Shown here piece after piece: positions 33,466 through 42,178 of a DNA stretch of 64,000 nt. Every line of letters begins with the position of its first letter. Positions within the stretch are counted from its first letter, which is position 1. The notes beneath the pieces are model-generated. The model was not told where the DNA came from, did not search any database, and saw nothing but the letters and a program-made list of their open reading frames with translations. The position numbers were made by a program, and so were the translations under genes. This DNA is from CAZWDL01 sp964632995 (lineage in GTDB: Bacteria; Bacteroidota; Bacteroidia; Chitinophagales; Saprospiraceae), in assembly GCA_964632995.1 (NCBI GenBank), contig CAZWDL010000003.1, forward strand, positions 1-64,000, written 5' to 3'.

Positions 33466-34254
33466 TTAATCCGGCATCGTGGGCGGTTCCAGTAATTTAA
33501 AAAACTGATCGAGTTTGGGCGTGATGACAATCTCCGTACGACGATTGATGCTACGGCCGGAGGAGGAGTCATTGTCCGCTTTCGGCAGATATTCCGACCG
33601 GCCGGCGGCGGTCATGCGCTCCGGAGCCACGTAGTATTCTTCCTGCAATAAACGCACCACTGCAGTGGCCCTTCTCACGCTGAGATCCCAGTTGTCTTCC
33701 ACACAGGAATTGGAAATGGGTACATTGTCGGTATGCCCCTCTACCAATACATCCAGGTCCTCATGATCATTGATGACCATCGCCAGTTTGCCCAGTACCT
33801 GATAGGCTTCCCGGCTTATCCGGGAACTGCCGGAACGGAACAACAGCTTGTCGGAAATAGATACATGTACCAGACCTCCCTTAACTTCCACCTGCACGTC
33901 TTCATCGTTGATATTGCTGAGAGAGCGCTTCAGGTTCATTACCAGCGCCAGGTTGAGTGAGTCTTTGGACTGTATTTTGGTCGTCAGGTCCTGTATAAAA
34001 GCGTACTGCTGATTGATGGATTCCAGCGATTGCTGAATACTTTCCGCTCCCGCCTTATTGACGACTGAGAGGTCAGACATACGGTCGAGCAGACTGGCAT
34101 TGGTCATCTGCAAGTGTTGCAGCTGTTCTTCCAGCTGCGCTGCCTGTTCCGTCTTCAGGGACAGTTCTCGCTCCAGAGATCGCACCTTCTTCTTATTGCA
34201 GGCGCTGAATAACAAAGGCGCCAGCAACAGCATAAGTAATTGAAATTTTTTCAT
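33466..34254 (-). CDS. OmpA-family peptidoglycan-binding lipoprotein
   Basis: Envelope lipoprotein (262 aa from ATG 34254) tethering the outer membrane to peptidoglycan. Lipobox LLFSACNK, then a coiled coil (residues ~25-75), then a linker, then the OmpA C-terminal domain from ~130: DVLVEGHTDNVPI, NWDLSVRRATAVVRLL and DSSSGRSINRRTEIVI, with the Asp and Arg that bind diaminopimelate. The coiled coil plus OmpA layout also resembles MotB-like proteins, but no membrane helix for a stator is present. Confidence 0.9.
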   Translation of the reverse strand: MKKFQLLMLLLAPLLFSACNKKKVRSLERELSLKTEQAAQLEEQLQHLQMTNASLLDRMSDLSVVNKAGAESIQQSLESINQQYAFIQDLTTKIQSKDSLNLALVMNLKRSLSNINDEDVQVEVKGGLVHVSISDKLLFRSGSSRISREAYQVLGKLAMVINDHEDLDVLVEGHTDNVPISNSCVEDNWDLSVRRATAVVRLLQEEYYVAPERMTAAGRSEYLPKADNDSSSGRSINRRTEIVITPKLDQFFKLLEPPTMPD

Positions 34255-34341
34255 AGTCAAGAATGCGTTGTTTACTTTTATCAAACTGAGTTGAAGGCCG
34301 ATTTAGTATACTTTCGTAAATATTGTGTTGCCGCTGTGCCG

Positions 34342-35055
34342 CTAAAGCGGGTAGAAAACCGGAATCAGTATAGTGGCCAGTATCCAGAAGATCAGATTCA
34401 GCGGAGCCCCGATTTTAAGGAAATCTGAGAAGCGGTAATTACCGGCACTGTAAATCATGGTGTTTGTCTGATAGCCGACCGGCGTCATAAAGGAGGCCGA
34501 ACCGGCAAAGGTGATGGCCAGCAACAAGGGCATGGGATCTACGTCCATGGTGCCGGCAACTGAGATGGCGATAGGCGCCAGCAAAGCGGCAGAAGCATTG
34601 TTGGACATGACTTCTGTAAGCAAGGAGGTAAGCAGGTAAAGCCCCGAGACCAAGGCAACGGGACCGTAGTTTTGCCCGATGAAGTTTATGAGAAAATCGG
34701 CCATCAGGTCAGCCACACCGCTTTTTTTCATTGCTGTGCCCAGGCTCAGGGCGCCCACCAGCATAACGGCAATAGATCGTTTATATCCACGTTCGATTAA
34801 GCTTCCCAGGTTTGGGGCAATCGCTTCAATAATACCGGTTTTAATCAGGGAGGCGCTTAGTACAAACATCGCCGACACCGTTACCGTGGCATTGTTAGCA
34901 AAGCCCTTTACGCCTTCCGAAGGTGTGATGACGCCGCTTATTACTAAAATCGATATAAGAGACAACCCCACCAAATCAACCGAGAAATACTCGGTGGCGA
35001 AAAGAATGATGGCCAGCAGAATAACAGAAATGGTGATAATTGCATCAATTCCCAT
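34342..35055 (-). CDS. SLC13/DASS-type transporter with large internal deletion
   Basis: 237-residue protein whose two ends match different parts of a ~590-residue SLC13 transporter. Residues 1-~100 are the N-terminal helices (FATEYFSVDLVGLSLI, PSEGVKGFANNATVTVSAMFVLSASL). From ~101 (GALSLGTAMKKSGVADLM) the sequence continues with the C-terminal half, including TEVMSNNASAALLAPIA and SFMTPVGYQTN. The missing part would hold the first sodium/substrate-binding repeat and the TrkA-C domains. The junction (~34756) keeps the frame. As it stands the protein should not transport. It may be a recent deletion or an assembly artefact. Confidence 0.75.
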   Translation of the reverse strand: MGIDAIITISVILLAIILFATEYFSVDLVGLSLISILVISGVITPSEGVKGFANNATVTVSAMFVLSASLIKTGIIEAIAPNLGSLIERGYKRSIAVMLVGALSLGTAMKKSGVADLMADFLINFIGQNYGPVALVSGLYLLTSLLTEVMSNNASAALLAPIAISVAGTMDVDPMPLLLAITFAGSASFMTPVGYQTNTMIYSAGNYRFSDFLKIGAPLNLIFWILATILIPVFYPL

Positions 35056-35109
35056 GAAGGCTCGTTATAGCTATTCTGCTGACTCTATCAATCCGGAGTG
35101 CTCTTTTGT

Positions 35110-35316
35110 TCAGGATTCCCGATTGCTCCCGTTGGAAAGGATATCCGAGTAATACTTTCCGTCTTTTCCTTTTGCCAGGACCACCCCTTTATAATCCAGA
35201 TACGTCCACTTCACTGTTTTTTGATTAAGCACCAGCTTCGGCGCTTCAATATGCACAGCTTCCCGGCAGTTTTTCATCAGTATTTCGCGTGCTTTCGCCT
35301 TAGAAATCTCTTTCAT
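35110..35316 (-). CDS. Small hypothetical protein
   Basis: Protein of 68 aa with a plausible helix (SKAKAREILMKN) then strands (KLVLNQKTVKWTYLDYKGVVLAKGKDGKYY). It lies 54 bases before the transporter gene on the same strand. I do not recognise it. Composition and position favour a real gene over a chance frame, but the evidence is thin. Confidence 0.5.
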   Translation of the reverse strand: MKEISKAKAREILMKNCREAVHIEAPKLVLNQKTVKWTYLDYKGVVLAKGKDGKYYSDILSNGSNRES

Positions 35317-35596
35317 ACAGCAATTCGTCGCTTTATTCCTACAAAAGGCTTTTTGTGTAACAAAATCATAATAATGGTTTTCGAAGAAGACACAAATTTA
35401 GCGAATATTCCCATTATCCGAGACTTATCCCAAAAAGTTTTACCTCTCCTCTCACCGATTCTCAGGACAACAACAGGAAAAGCCCTGTAAATCCAAGTGT
35501 TTATCCTATATTGCGCACCGAGTGAAATTCATGCGGAACAGAGATTTAAGGTGATCATGACCACTTTTCCCTAAAGACCGGAACCTGCTAATACCA

Positions 35597-36799
35597 ATGA
35601 TACATTTTTTATATCGCACACCTTCAGGCAGTCAAAATCATATTGTTATATACTTGCTTTTCGTGCTATTAATTGATCCATCGATTCTTAAGGGACAAAG
35701 CCGGATCGGACAGTGGCTGCAACGCCTGGATTCCATTCGCAACGAACGCCTGGAATCCGGCAAACCGGTATTCACGCCTTTCATTTCGCCTTCCTACGCC
35801 CCTGAAACGGAATTGATGCTGACCGCAGGCGGGCTGTATTCATTTAAAACGAATCCTCGCGACAGTGCCCTGGAGCGATCCTCTCTACCCTTTTCCCTGG
35901 GCATCAGCACCAACGGTTCCATAATCGGAAGCCTGCGCTCCAATATTTACGGCCCGGGTAACAGCTGGCGCAGCAACGGAGAGATATGGTTCCGTGATAT
36001 GCCCGATCACTACTGGGGGGTAGGCTACCAGAATGCCGTCGACCGGGAGCAGTCGGACAGTATTACAAGCTATCACCGCACCTTCTGGCGCGTCCGGCAG
36101 GCGGTCAGTTTTCACCTCGGCAAGCAGTTTTTCACCGGCCCCCTCATCGATTTTAATCAAACGGTCGCTACGGATATTAGTCCGGTCATGGAAAAAGATC
36201 CCACCATACAACAGCAGGGAACAGATAACCGGAACATGGGATTGGGGATCGTCCTTGCCTACGACAGCCGCGATTTCGGCGAAAATGCTTACCGGGGCAT
36301 GTTTCTCAACTTCACCTTACTCCACTATGAAAAAATTCTGGACGCCGATAACCGCTACACCAGCCTTGAAATCGATTACCGGGGCTATCTTCCGCTGGGA
36401 CGGGAACGCCGCACACTCGCCTGGCAGGTACGGGCCCGCGACACCTTTGGCGAAGTTCCCTGGCCGGAATTGACTATGGTTGGCTCCCCCTTTGATCTGC
36501 GCGCTTACTACTGGGGGCGTTTCCGCGACCGATTCGGCGTCTTCGGCCTGGCGGAATACCGCCATATGTTTCAGCGAAAGCATCCCAATGAAGAAGGTAA
36601 TCGTCAAAGTGCACACGGCTTTGTATGCTGGATCGGAGCAGGTACCGTAGCTCCCGGTGTGGGAAAGATCAGCTACTGGCTGCCCAACGCCGGCATCGGC
36701 TATCGCCTGGAAATACAACCGCGTATGAACCTGCGCCTGGATTTCGGCATCGGTAAAGGCAGCAGCAGCTTCTATGTGAACTTTGCCGAAGCATTCTAA
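35597..36799 (+). CDS. Omp85-family beta-barrel protein (BamA/TamA C-terminal type)
   Basis: Outer-membrane barrel of 400 aa. After a signal peptide (~to KGQ) comes a short linker, then barrel strands with the Omp85 C-terminal features: GLGIVLAYDSRDFGENAYRG (strand with D-S-R-D), GSPFDLRAYYWGRFRDR (the R-G-x-x-x-G/R lid-loop motif region) and a final strand ending VNFAEAF with C-terminal Phe. No POTRA domains precede it, so it is a short, POTRA-less member. Its role is unknown. Confidence 0.83.
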   Translation: MIHFLYRTPSGSQNHIVIYLLFVLLIDPSILKGQSRIGQWLQRLDSIRNERLESGKPVFTPFISPSYAPETELMLTAGGLYSFKTNPRDSALERSSLPFSLGISTNGSIIGSLRSNIYGPGNSWRSNGEIWFRDMPDHYWGVGYQNAVDREQSDSITSYHRTFWRVRQAVSFHLGKQFFTGPLIDFNQTVATDISPVMEKDPTIQQQGTDNRNMGLGIVLAYDSRDFGENAYRGMFLNFTLLHYEKILDADNRYTSLEIDYRGYLPLGRERRTLAWQVRARDTFGEVPWPELTMVGSPFDLRAYYWGRFRDRFGVFGLAEYRHMFQRKHPNEEGNRQSAHGFVCWIGAGTVAPGVGKISYWLPNAGIGYRLEIQPRMNLRLDFGIGKGSSSFYVNFAEAF

Positions 36800-36938
36800 A
36801 CCGGTTGTAATTCCCTTCTATTCCTTGAACGAATGAACGGTTGACCAAAACTCAGGAACCTCAGAACTTCTACTCAATCGAACGCATGCCCTTCTCATGC
36901 GTTACCAGAAAAAATACCAGTTATCAAAACAAAGCAAT

Positions 36939-37925
36939 ATGAACTACCGAACACTAGGAAAGACCGGCTTCAACATCTCAGAAGTATCTCTGGGCACCTG
37001 GCAGCTCGGCGGCAAATGGGGCGCCGGCTTCGATGAGGAGCTCGCCGAACGAACACTAAAGACCGCCATCGACGAAGGAATCAACTTCTTTGACACCGCC
37101 GACGTCTACAAGGATCGTAAGAGCGAAGCGGTAGTTGGCCAGGTGGTGCGCAATCAGTCGGAGCGAATTTATGTAGCCACCAAGTGCGGGCGTCGCATCT
37201 CCCCCCATGTAAACGAGGAGTATCAACCCGACGTCCTGCGCGGCTTCGTGGAAGATAGCCTGCGCAATACCGGACTGGACACCATCGATCTCATCCAGTT
37301 GCACTGCCCCCCTACCGAAGTATATTACCGTCCCGAAATTTTCGAAGTGTTCGAAAGGCTGCGCGAAGAAGGCAAAATTCAGCATCTGGGAGTGAGCGTA
37401 GAAAAAGTGGAAGAGGGCCTCAAAGCCATCGAATTTCCCAATGTCGCCTCCGTACAGATTATTTTCAACATGTTCCGCCAACGTCCCTCCGAATTGTTTT
37501 TTCGCGAAGCAGCACGAAGAAACGTAGGCATTATCGTACGCGTACCGCTGGCCAGTGGTATGCTCACCGGCAAATTCGACCGCAGTACGACCTTTGAGGA
37601 AGGCGATCACCGCCATTTCAACCGCGACGGATCGGCTTTCGACAAGGGCGAAACTTTTGCCGGCATCCCCTATGAAGAAGGCATTCAGGCCACGCGCAAA
37701 CTCAAGGCGGTTTTTCCGGATCACGATAACCTGGCGCCCGCCGCCCTGCGCTGGATACTGATGTTCCCGGAGGTGAGCTGCACCATCCCCGGCGCTTCCA
37801 AAGTGGAGCAGGTCAAGTCGAACGCACGCGCTTCCGAATTTCCCCGGCTGAAACAAGCGCAAATCGATGCCGTCAATGAGATCTACGAGGAACACATTAA
37901 GCAGTATGTGCACCAGCGCTGGTGA
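36939..37925 (+). CDS. Aldo/keto reductase
   Basis: NADPH-dependent oxidoreductase with a TIM-barrel fold, 328 aa from ATG 36939 (the upstream 14 codons are outside the fold). The catalytic tetrad is visible: Asp and Tyr in FFDTADVYKDRKSE, Lys in YVATKCGRR, His in LIQLHCPP. The cofactor region near the end reads CTIPGASKVEQVKSN. The substrate is unknown. Confidence 0.93.
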   Translation: MNYRTLGKTGFNISEVSLGTWQLGGKWGAGFDEELAERTLKTAIDEGINFFDTADVYKDRKSEAVVGQVVRNQSERIYVATKCGRRISPHVNEEYQPDVLRGFVEDSLRNTGLDTIDLIQLHCPPTEVYYRPEIFEVFERLREEGKIQHLGVSVEKVEEGLKAIEFPNVASVQIIFNMFRQRPSELFFREAARRNVGIIVRVPLASGMLTGKFDRSTTFEEGDHRHFNRDGSAFDKGETFAGIPYEEGIQATRKLKAVFPDHDNLAPAALRWILMFPEVSCTIPGASKVEQVKSNARASEFPRLKQAQIDAVNEIYEEHIKQYVHQRW

Positions 37926-38003
37926 AAAAATTCCACTAATTAAATTGTGTAAAATTCACAATAAGTCGCAAAGTCCTTACATTAGCCATTAAAAACAAAA
38001 CCT

Positions 38004-38435
38004 ATGGAATTAAGCGCACCGGTCAAGGAGTTGATGTCAACCGATCTTAAATGCCTGGCCCCCGATGATCCGGTCAGTGAAGTGGACCGGGTGTTCGAGG
38101 AACATCGCATCCACCATATTCCCGTGATCAATAATGAAAAAGCAGTAGTCGGCGTGATTAGTAAATCGGATTTTCTTTACCTGCTCAGAGGTTTTACCGA
38201 AGATAAAACCGATCGCTTTCGCAAAAAAGCCATGATGCGGGCCTTCAAGGTAACGGAAATCATGACGGAAAATCCCGTCACTATGACCGTGAACGAACCC
38301 ATCAGAAAAGCTGTTTCCTTGCTCGCTGAGAACCGCTTCCGCGCCATTCCGGTCGTTGACGAAAGAGGGGAAATCGCCGGTATCGTAACCACCCACGATA
38401 TCATCGATATGGTCAATGAATGGGATGGGAAATGA
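38004..38435 (+). CDS. Two-CBS-domain protein
   Basis: Cytoplasmic protein of 143 aa made of two CBS domains, residues ~8-65 (STDLKCLAPDDPVSEVDRVF, HIPVINNEKAVVGVISKSD) and ~83-140 (VTEIMTENPVTMTVNEPIRKA, AIPVVDERGEIAGIVTTHD). The pair should form a Bateman module binding an adenine nucleotide. No other domain is attached. A 10-bp plus 8-bp hairpin follows it. Confidence 0.92.
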   Translation: MELSAPVKELMSTDLKCLAPDDPVSEVDRVFEEHRIHHIPVINNEKAVVGVISKSDFLYLLRGFTEDKTDRFRKKAMMRAFKVTEIMTENPVTMTVNEPIRKAVSLLAENRFRAIPVVDERGEIAGIVTTHDIIDMVNEWDGK

Positions 38436-38450
38436 AGAAGAAATAGGAAA

Positions 38451-38495
38451 ACCATCCCGGGGATAGTCGCTTTGCGATTATTTCACCGGGATGGT
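38451..38495 (+). terminator. Long hairpin downstream of the CBS gene
   Basis: ACCATCCCGG (38451-38460) pairs with CCGGGATGGT (38486-38495), and inside it ATAGTCGC pairs with GCGATTAT (one G-T) around TTT. It is stable, but has no T-run, so termination is only likely. Confidence 0.5.
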
Positions 38496-38625
38496 CCGAT
38501 CATGTCCCGCATGAGAAGTGCGATCGAACACAAAAAGAAAACAGGATCACGATGACCTGCACCCATCGGGCGTATCGAGAAAGGGATGGGTTATGCGATC
38601 CTCTAACCTGCTAACTTTTCAACGC

Positions 38626-39069
38626 TCACCCCTCCCCTTTCTGCGCAAGCACATCTCTTACCACTCCCCAGATATCGAATTCCATATCCGGTTCCACTTC
38701 TACCGGCGGAAAATCGGGATTGGCGGCCAGCAGAGTGATCCCTTCTTCTGAAAACTGCAGCTGACGTATGGTGAACGACCCTTCCAGATAGGCGATGATT
38801 TTCGCACCAGACCGCGGCTCCATGGCCCGGTCGACGATCAGGATATCGCCGGGTAATAGCCCCTCCTCCTCCATCGTATCCTCGGTGAGCTGAATAAAAA
38901 AAGTACTGCCCGGATTTTTGATCAAAGCCAGGCTCAGGTCGAGACGAACAAAGTGATAGTCCTCCCCGGGTATGGGAAAGGCACTGCCGTCTTCTTCGAT
39001 AAACATGTAGGGATCCATATCTCGCAGGGCGATGATCGGCACCGTGTGAAACGCTTCAAAGACAATCAT
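38626..39069 (-). CDS. UmuD-like protein lacking the catalytic Ser/Lys and cleavage site
   Basis: Protein of 147 aa aligned along its full length with UmuD-type S24 peptidases: FPIPGEDYHFVRLDLSLALIK, GDILIVDRAMEPRSGAKI, a FTI-x-x-LQ strand and FDIWGVVRDVL. Where UmuD has S-G-D-S-M it reads T-E-D-T-M, so the nucleophile Ser is Thr. Where UmuD has FTVKK it reads FTIRQ, so the catalytic Lys is Arg. The Cys-Gly cleavage site corresponds to Ser-Ala. Self-cleavage therefore looks abolished. No umuC-like gene is next to it. Role unknown, possibly a fixed-state partner of a polymerase or a binding protein. Confidence 0.82.
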   Translation of the reverse strand: MIVFEAFHTVPIIALRDMDPYMFIEEDGSAFPIPGEDYHFVRLDLSLALIKNPGSTFFIQLTEDTMEEEGLLPGDILIVDRAMEPRSGAKIIAYLEGSFTIRQLQFSEEGITLLAANPDFPPVEVEPDMEFDIWGVVRDVLAQKGEG

Positions 39070-39186
39070 GATGCACAGTGTTTTACGGCTCAGTTTCCTC
39101 CGGAAACTGCTTGATTAAACGAAGAAACATAAAACCTCGCCACTCTGCCGCAGCCCAATTCGTAGCAGCTGGAAAGAAAGGCTTTT

Positions 39187-39203
39187 CAAAGATACATATC
39201 TTT
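39187..39203 (-). promoter_or_regulatory. Palindrome overlapping the -7 box of the UmuD-like gene
   Basis: On the minus strand TATCTTTG (39187-39194) matches the TANNTTTG -7 consensus. It forms one arm of the palindrome AAAGATA-CA-TATCTTT (39188-39203). A dimeric repressor bound here would block the promoter. The stretch 39204-39494 is AT-rich leader toward the GH15 gene, with no gene in it. Confidence 0.45.
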
Positions 39204-39494
39204 TTAAGAATAAAAACTTTTTGTTTTAATTTGGTTTTATTTTTTTATCAAATGACACACTTTTGGTTAACCCCGAGTGTAATTGTCTTCTTCCCAACAC
39301 TTACCCCAATAATTTCCCTGGAAAAAAATCCCGGGACCCTGGCCCGTCTTTAAAACGACATCCGAATTTAAGATCAACCTTTATCATTAGAGTTGTTACC
39401 GAAACAGTAACCTTTGAAACCTTCCGATCAGGTTTGAACATCTTTCTCATTGTTGTCTTTAATTTACTGGATTATCAAATACCTGAACCCAGCT

Positions 39495-41321
39495 ATGGCC
39501 TACCAACCTATTGAAGATTATGGCATGATCGGCAACATGCGAACTGTCGCACTCATCGGTAAAAACGGCAGTATTGACTGGATGTGCTATCCTCGATTTG
39601 ACGCACCCAGCCTATTCGCCGGTATCCTGGACGAAGAAAAGGGCGGGCGTTTTCAGATCGCTCCGGAGGAAGAAGATTACACCAGTAAGCAATTTTACTG
39701 GCCCGACACCAATGTTCTCATCACGCGTTTTCTTACCGGGAAGGGCGTTTGCGAGGTCACCGACTTTATGCCTGTCGGCAAAACGGAGATCGGCGAAGGA
39801 GAAAACCGGCTGGTGCGCATCATCAAGATGGTGCGCGGTCATGTACCGCTGCAAGTTTACTGCCGGCCGGCCTTTGACTATGCCCGCGCTGAGCATGACA
39901 TTGTCATCAACGAACACGGAGCCGCTTTCCACGGGCCGGATCTGAGTATCGGCCTTTCCACCTCCGTTCCGCTGAAACAAAACGGACAAAGCGTGCATAC
40001 CCGCCTGGAACTCGATGAAGGAGAAAGCGCCAATTTCGTCATCAAAGAAACCGAAGAACACGGCGCCTGCCGGATATGCTACTCCGACAAAGTAGCCGAG
40101 AAGGGCTTCCGCCAAACGGTGGATTTCTGGCGTAACTGGCTCTCGCACTGCAGCTACAGCGGGCGCTGGCGGGAGACAGTCTACCGCTCGGCGCTGACAT
40201 TGAAAATGCTGACCTACGAGCCCACCGGCGCCATCGTAGCCGCTCCTACCTGCAGCCTGCCCGAACACGTAGGCGGCGAACGCAACTGGGATTACCGGTA
40301 TACCTGGATTCGTGACGCCGCCTTTACCCTCTACGCCTTCATGCGCATCGGCTTTACGGAAGAGGCCGCCAAGTTCATGCACTTTATTGAGAACATCTGT
40401 GAAGATCCCGAGCATACCGGCCAACTGCAAATTATGTATGGCATCGACGGACGCTGGGAACTGGATGAAGAGCACCTTGATCATCTGGAAGGATACCGGG
40501 GCTCCAGCCCGGTGCGCATTGGCAACGACGCCTATGACCAACTGCAGCTGGACATTTACGGAGAACTGATGGATTCCGTCTACCTCTTCAATAAATACGG
40601 CAGCCCGATTTCCTATGATTTCTGGAATACCCTCATACGGCTCGTCGACTGGATCGGAGAAAACTGGGATCGCAAAGACGAGGGAATCTGGGAGGTGCGC
40701 GGGGGCAAAAAGCACTTTACCTACTCCAAACTCATGAGTTGGGTAGCGCTTGACCGCGGCCTTCGACTTGCCGACAAGCGTTCCTTTCCCGTTGAACGGG
40801 ATCGCTGGATGAGCATCCGCGACAATATTTACCGCACTATCATGAATAAGGGCTGGAACGAGGAACGGCAGGCCTTCGTACAATCCTACGACTCCGAAAC
40901 CCTCGACGCTTCCCTGCTGATCATGCCGCTGGTCTTTTTCGTCTCCCCTACCGACGAACGCATGCTCAAAACTATTGACGCCATAGACAAAACGCCCGAC
41001 AAGGGCGGCCTGGTGTCCAACAGCCTCGTCTACCGCTACAATATCGAAGAATCGCCCGACGGCCTGCGCGGCGAAGAAGGCACCTTCAATATCTGTACCT
41101 TCTGGATGGTGGAAGCCCTGACGCGCGCCGGCCGCTTCGATGAAAAACGCCTGGAAGACGCCCGCCTTATGTTCGAACAAATGCTCGGCTACGCCAACCA
41201 CCTCGGCCTTTACGCCGAAGAGACCGGCGCCCGCGGCGAAGCACTGGGTAATTTTCCGCAAGCCTTTACCCACCTTTCTCTGATCAGTGCGGCATTTAAC
41301 CTTGACCGGACCCTGGGTTGA
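39495..41321 (+). CDS. Glycoside hydrolase family 15 protein (glucoamylase/trehalase-like)
   Basis: Cytoplasmic glycosidase of 608 aa from ATG 39495 (the longer frame adds 15 residues outside the family). The N-terminal beta domain starts PIEDYGMIGNMRTVALIGKNGSIDWMCYPRFD. The (alpha/alpha)6 catalytic domain shows GERNWDYRYTWIRDA, DHLEGYRGSSPVRIGNDA (general acid Glu region), YSKLMSWVALDRGL and EEGTFNICTFWMVEAL (second carboxylate region). It has no signal peptide. Bacterial members act on trehalose or maltose-type sugars; which one is not decidable here. Confidence 0.92.
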   Translation: MAYQPIEDYGMIGNMRTVALIGKNGSIDWMCYPRFDAPSLFAGILDEEKGGRFQIAPEEEDYTSKQFYWPDTNVLITRFLTGKGVCEVTDFMPVGKTEIGEGENRLVRIIKMVRGHVPLQVYCRPAFDYARAEHDIVINEHGAAFHGPDLSIGLSTSVPLKQNGQSVHTRLELDEGESANFVIKETEEHGACRICYSDKVAEKGFRQTVDFWRNWLSHCSYSGRWRETVYRSALTLKMLTYEPTGAIVAAPTCSLPEHVGGERNWDYRYTWIRDAAFTLYAFMRIGFTEEAAKFMHFIENICEDPEHTGQLQIMYGIDGRWELDEEHLDHLEGYRGSSPVRIGNDAYDQLQLDIYGELMDSVYLFNKYGSPISYDFWNTLIRLVDWIGENWDRKDEGIWEVRGGKKHFTYSKLMSWVALDRGLRLADKRSFPVERDRWMSIRDNIYRTIMNKGWNEERQAFVQSYDSETLDASLLIMPLVFFVSPTDERMLKTIDAIDKTPDKGGLVSNSLVYRYNIEESPDGLRGEEGTFNICTFWMVEALTRAGRFDEKRLEDARLMFEQMLGYANHLGLYAEETGARGEALGNFPQAFTHLSLISAAFNLDRTLG

Positions 41322-41333
41322 AATCACTGCGCC

Positions 41334-41440
41334 GGGAACGAAGTTTTGACGATCGGATACTCCCTATTGGAAGGTCTGGCGTCTGATATCTGGTTTCTGA
41401 CGCCTTTTTGATCCGACAAGATTAAATTCCTTGCACTTAG
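41334..41440 (-). repeat. Palindromic element, copy B (inverted relative to copy A)
   Basis: Read on the minus strand this is nearly the same as 23736-23842. One end (CTAAGTGCAAGGAA) is intact; the other has drifted. It starts 13 bases after the GH15 stop codon. Confidence 0.75.
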
Positions 41441-41464
41441 TACACTGTGTAAAAAATTTAATAG

Positions 41465-41590
41465 TGTTTTGGGATGGGCATTTTGGTGAAAGGCAAGGCG
41501 CGAGGAGTGAGGGTAGCCGTAGCTACCTGATCGATCGAGCAACGCAGCATTTCGCCAAAAGGCACTGCCAAAACTGGACGCTACTTAGTT
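41465..41590. repeat. Second, unrelated long imperfect palindrome
   Basis: TTTTGGTGAAA (41481-41491) pairs with TTTCGCCAAAA (41550-41560), and the centre is GGTAGC-CGTA-GCTACC (41512-41527). The whole can fold as one long hairpin. It directly follows copy B of the other element. The rest of the gap to 41741 holds no gene. Confidence 0.6.
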
Positions 41591-41741
41591 TATAGTGCAC
41601 TTAGAGCGCCAAAGCTCTTAACCCTGACACAAATGTTTGAAAAGGGTTAAGCAATACTACTGCCTAAACTTTTTACGGAGAAAACTGTAAAATGAAAGTA
41701 ACTGCTCATTTTTCCACGAATAGAAGCACAACCAAACCAAC

Positions 41742-42143
41742 ATGAGTTTCATGAACCGGCTTTTTAACAACGCCGACACCGGCCTGCCTTTCAACTGGCA
41801 AAACCTGAACAGCCTGGAGCAAATAGACGAAATCAAAAAACTATCTGAGGATAAACCTGTCGTCATATTCAAACATAGTACGCGCTGTGGCGTCAGTCAT
41901 ATGGCCCAGCACCAGCTGGAGCGCGACTGGAACTTTCAGCCCGAAGAGCTCGATTTTTTCTACCTCGACCTGATTCGCCACCGTCCGGTGTCCAATGCCG
42001 TCGCTGAAACCTTTGAGGTACGGCATCAGTCACCACAGATCCTGATCATCAAAAACGGAGAAGTCGCTTTTCACACTTCCCATCACAGGATCGGCGTGGA
42101 AATTATCCGGAAGCAGATCGCTGAGGAAGAGGAAAGTATTTAA
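41742..42143 (+). CDS. ytxJ: YtxJ-type bacillithiol-system thioredoxin-like protein
   Basis: Monothiol thioredoxin-fold protein of 133 aa. VVIFKHSTRCGVSHMA holds the single active-site Cys in the YtxJ pattern (KHSTxC). FYLDLIRHRPVSNAVAETFEVRHQSPQILI gives the cis-Pro strand. The family occurs in bacillithiol-using Firmicutes and Bacteroidota and is thought to remove bacillithiol from proteins. Overall length is typical. Confidence 0.9.
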   Translation: MSFMNRLFNNADTGLPFNWQNLNSLEQIDEIKKLSEDKPVVIFKHSTRCGVSHMAQHQLERDWNFQPEELDFFYLDLIRHRPVSNAVAETFEVRHQSPQILIIKNGEVAFHTSHHRIGVEIIRKQIAEEEESI

Positions 42144-42178
42144 GTGACTGTTGCCCGCTTTTATTTATCTTCGCCTCC

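Noticed and set aside
39612..41327. 571-codon frame opposite the GH15 gene
   Set aside because: Long only because of GC-rich codon bias in the real gene on the other strand.
41324..41542. 72-codon frame over the palindromic elements
   Set aside because: Covers repeat DNA only; no conserved protein pattern.
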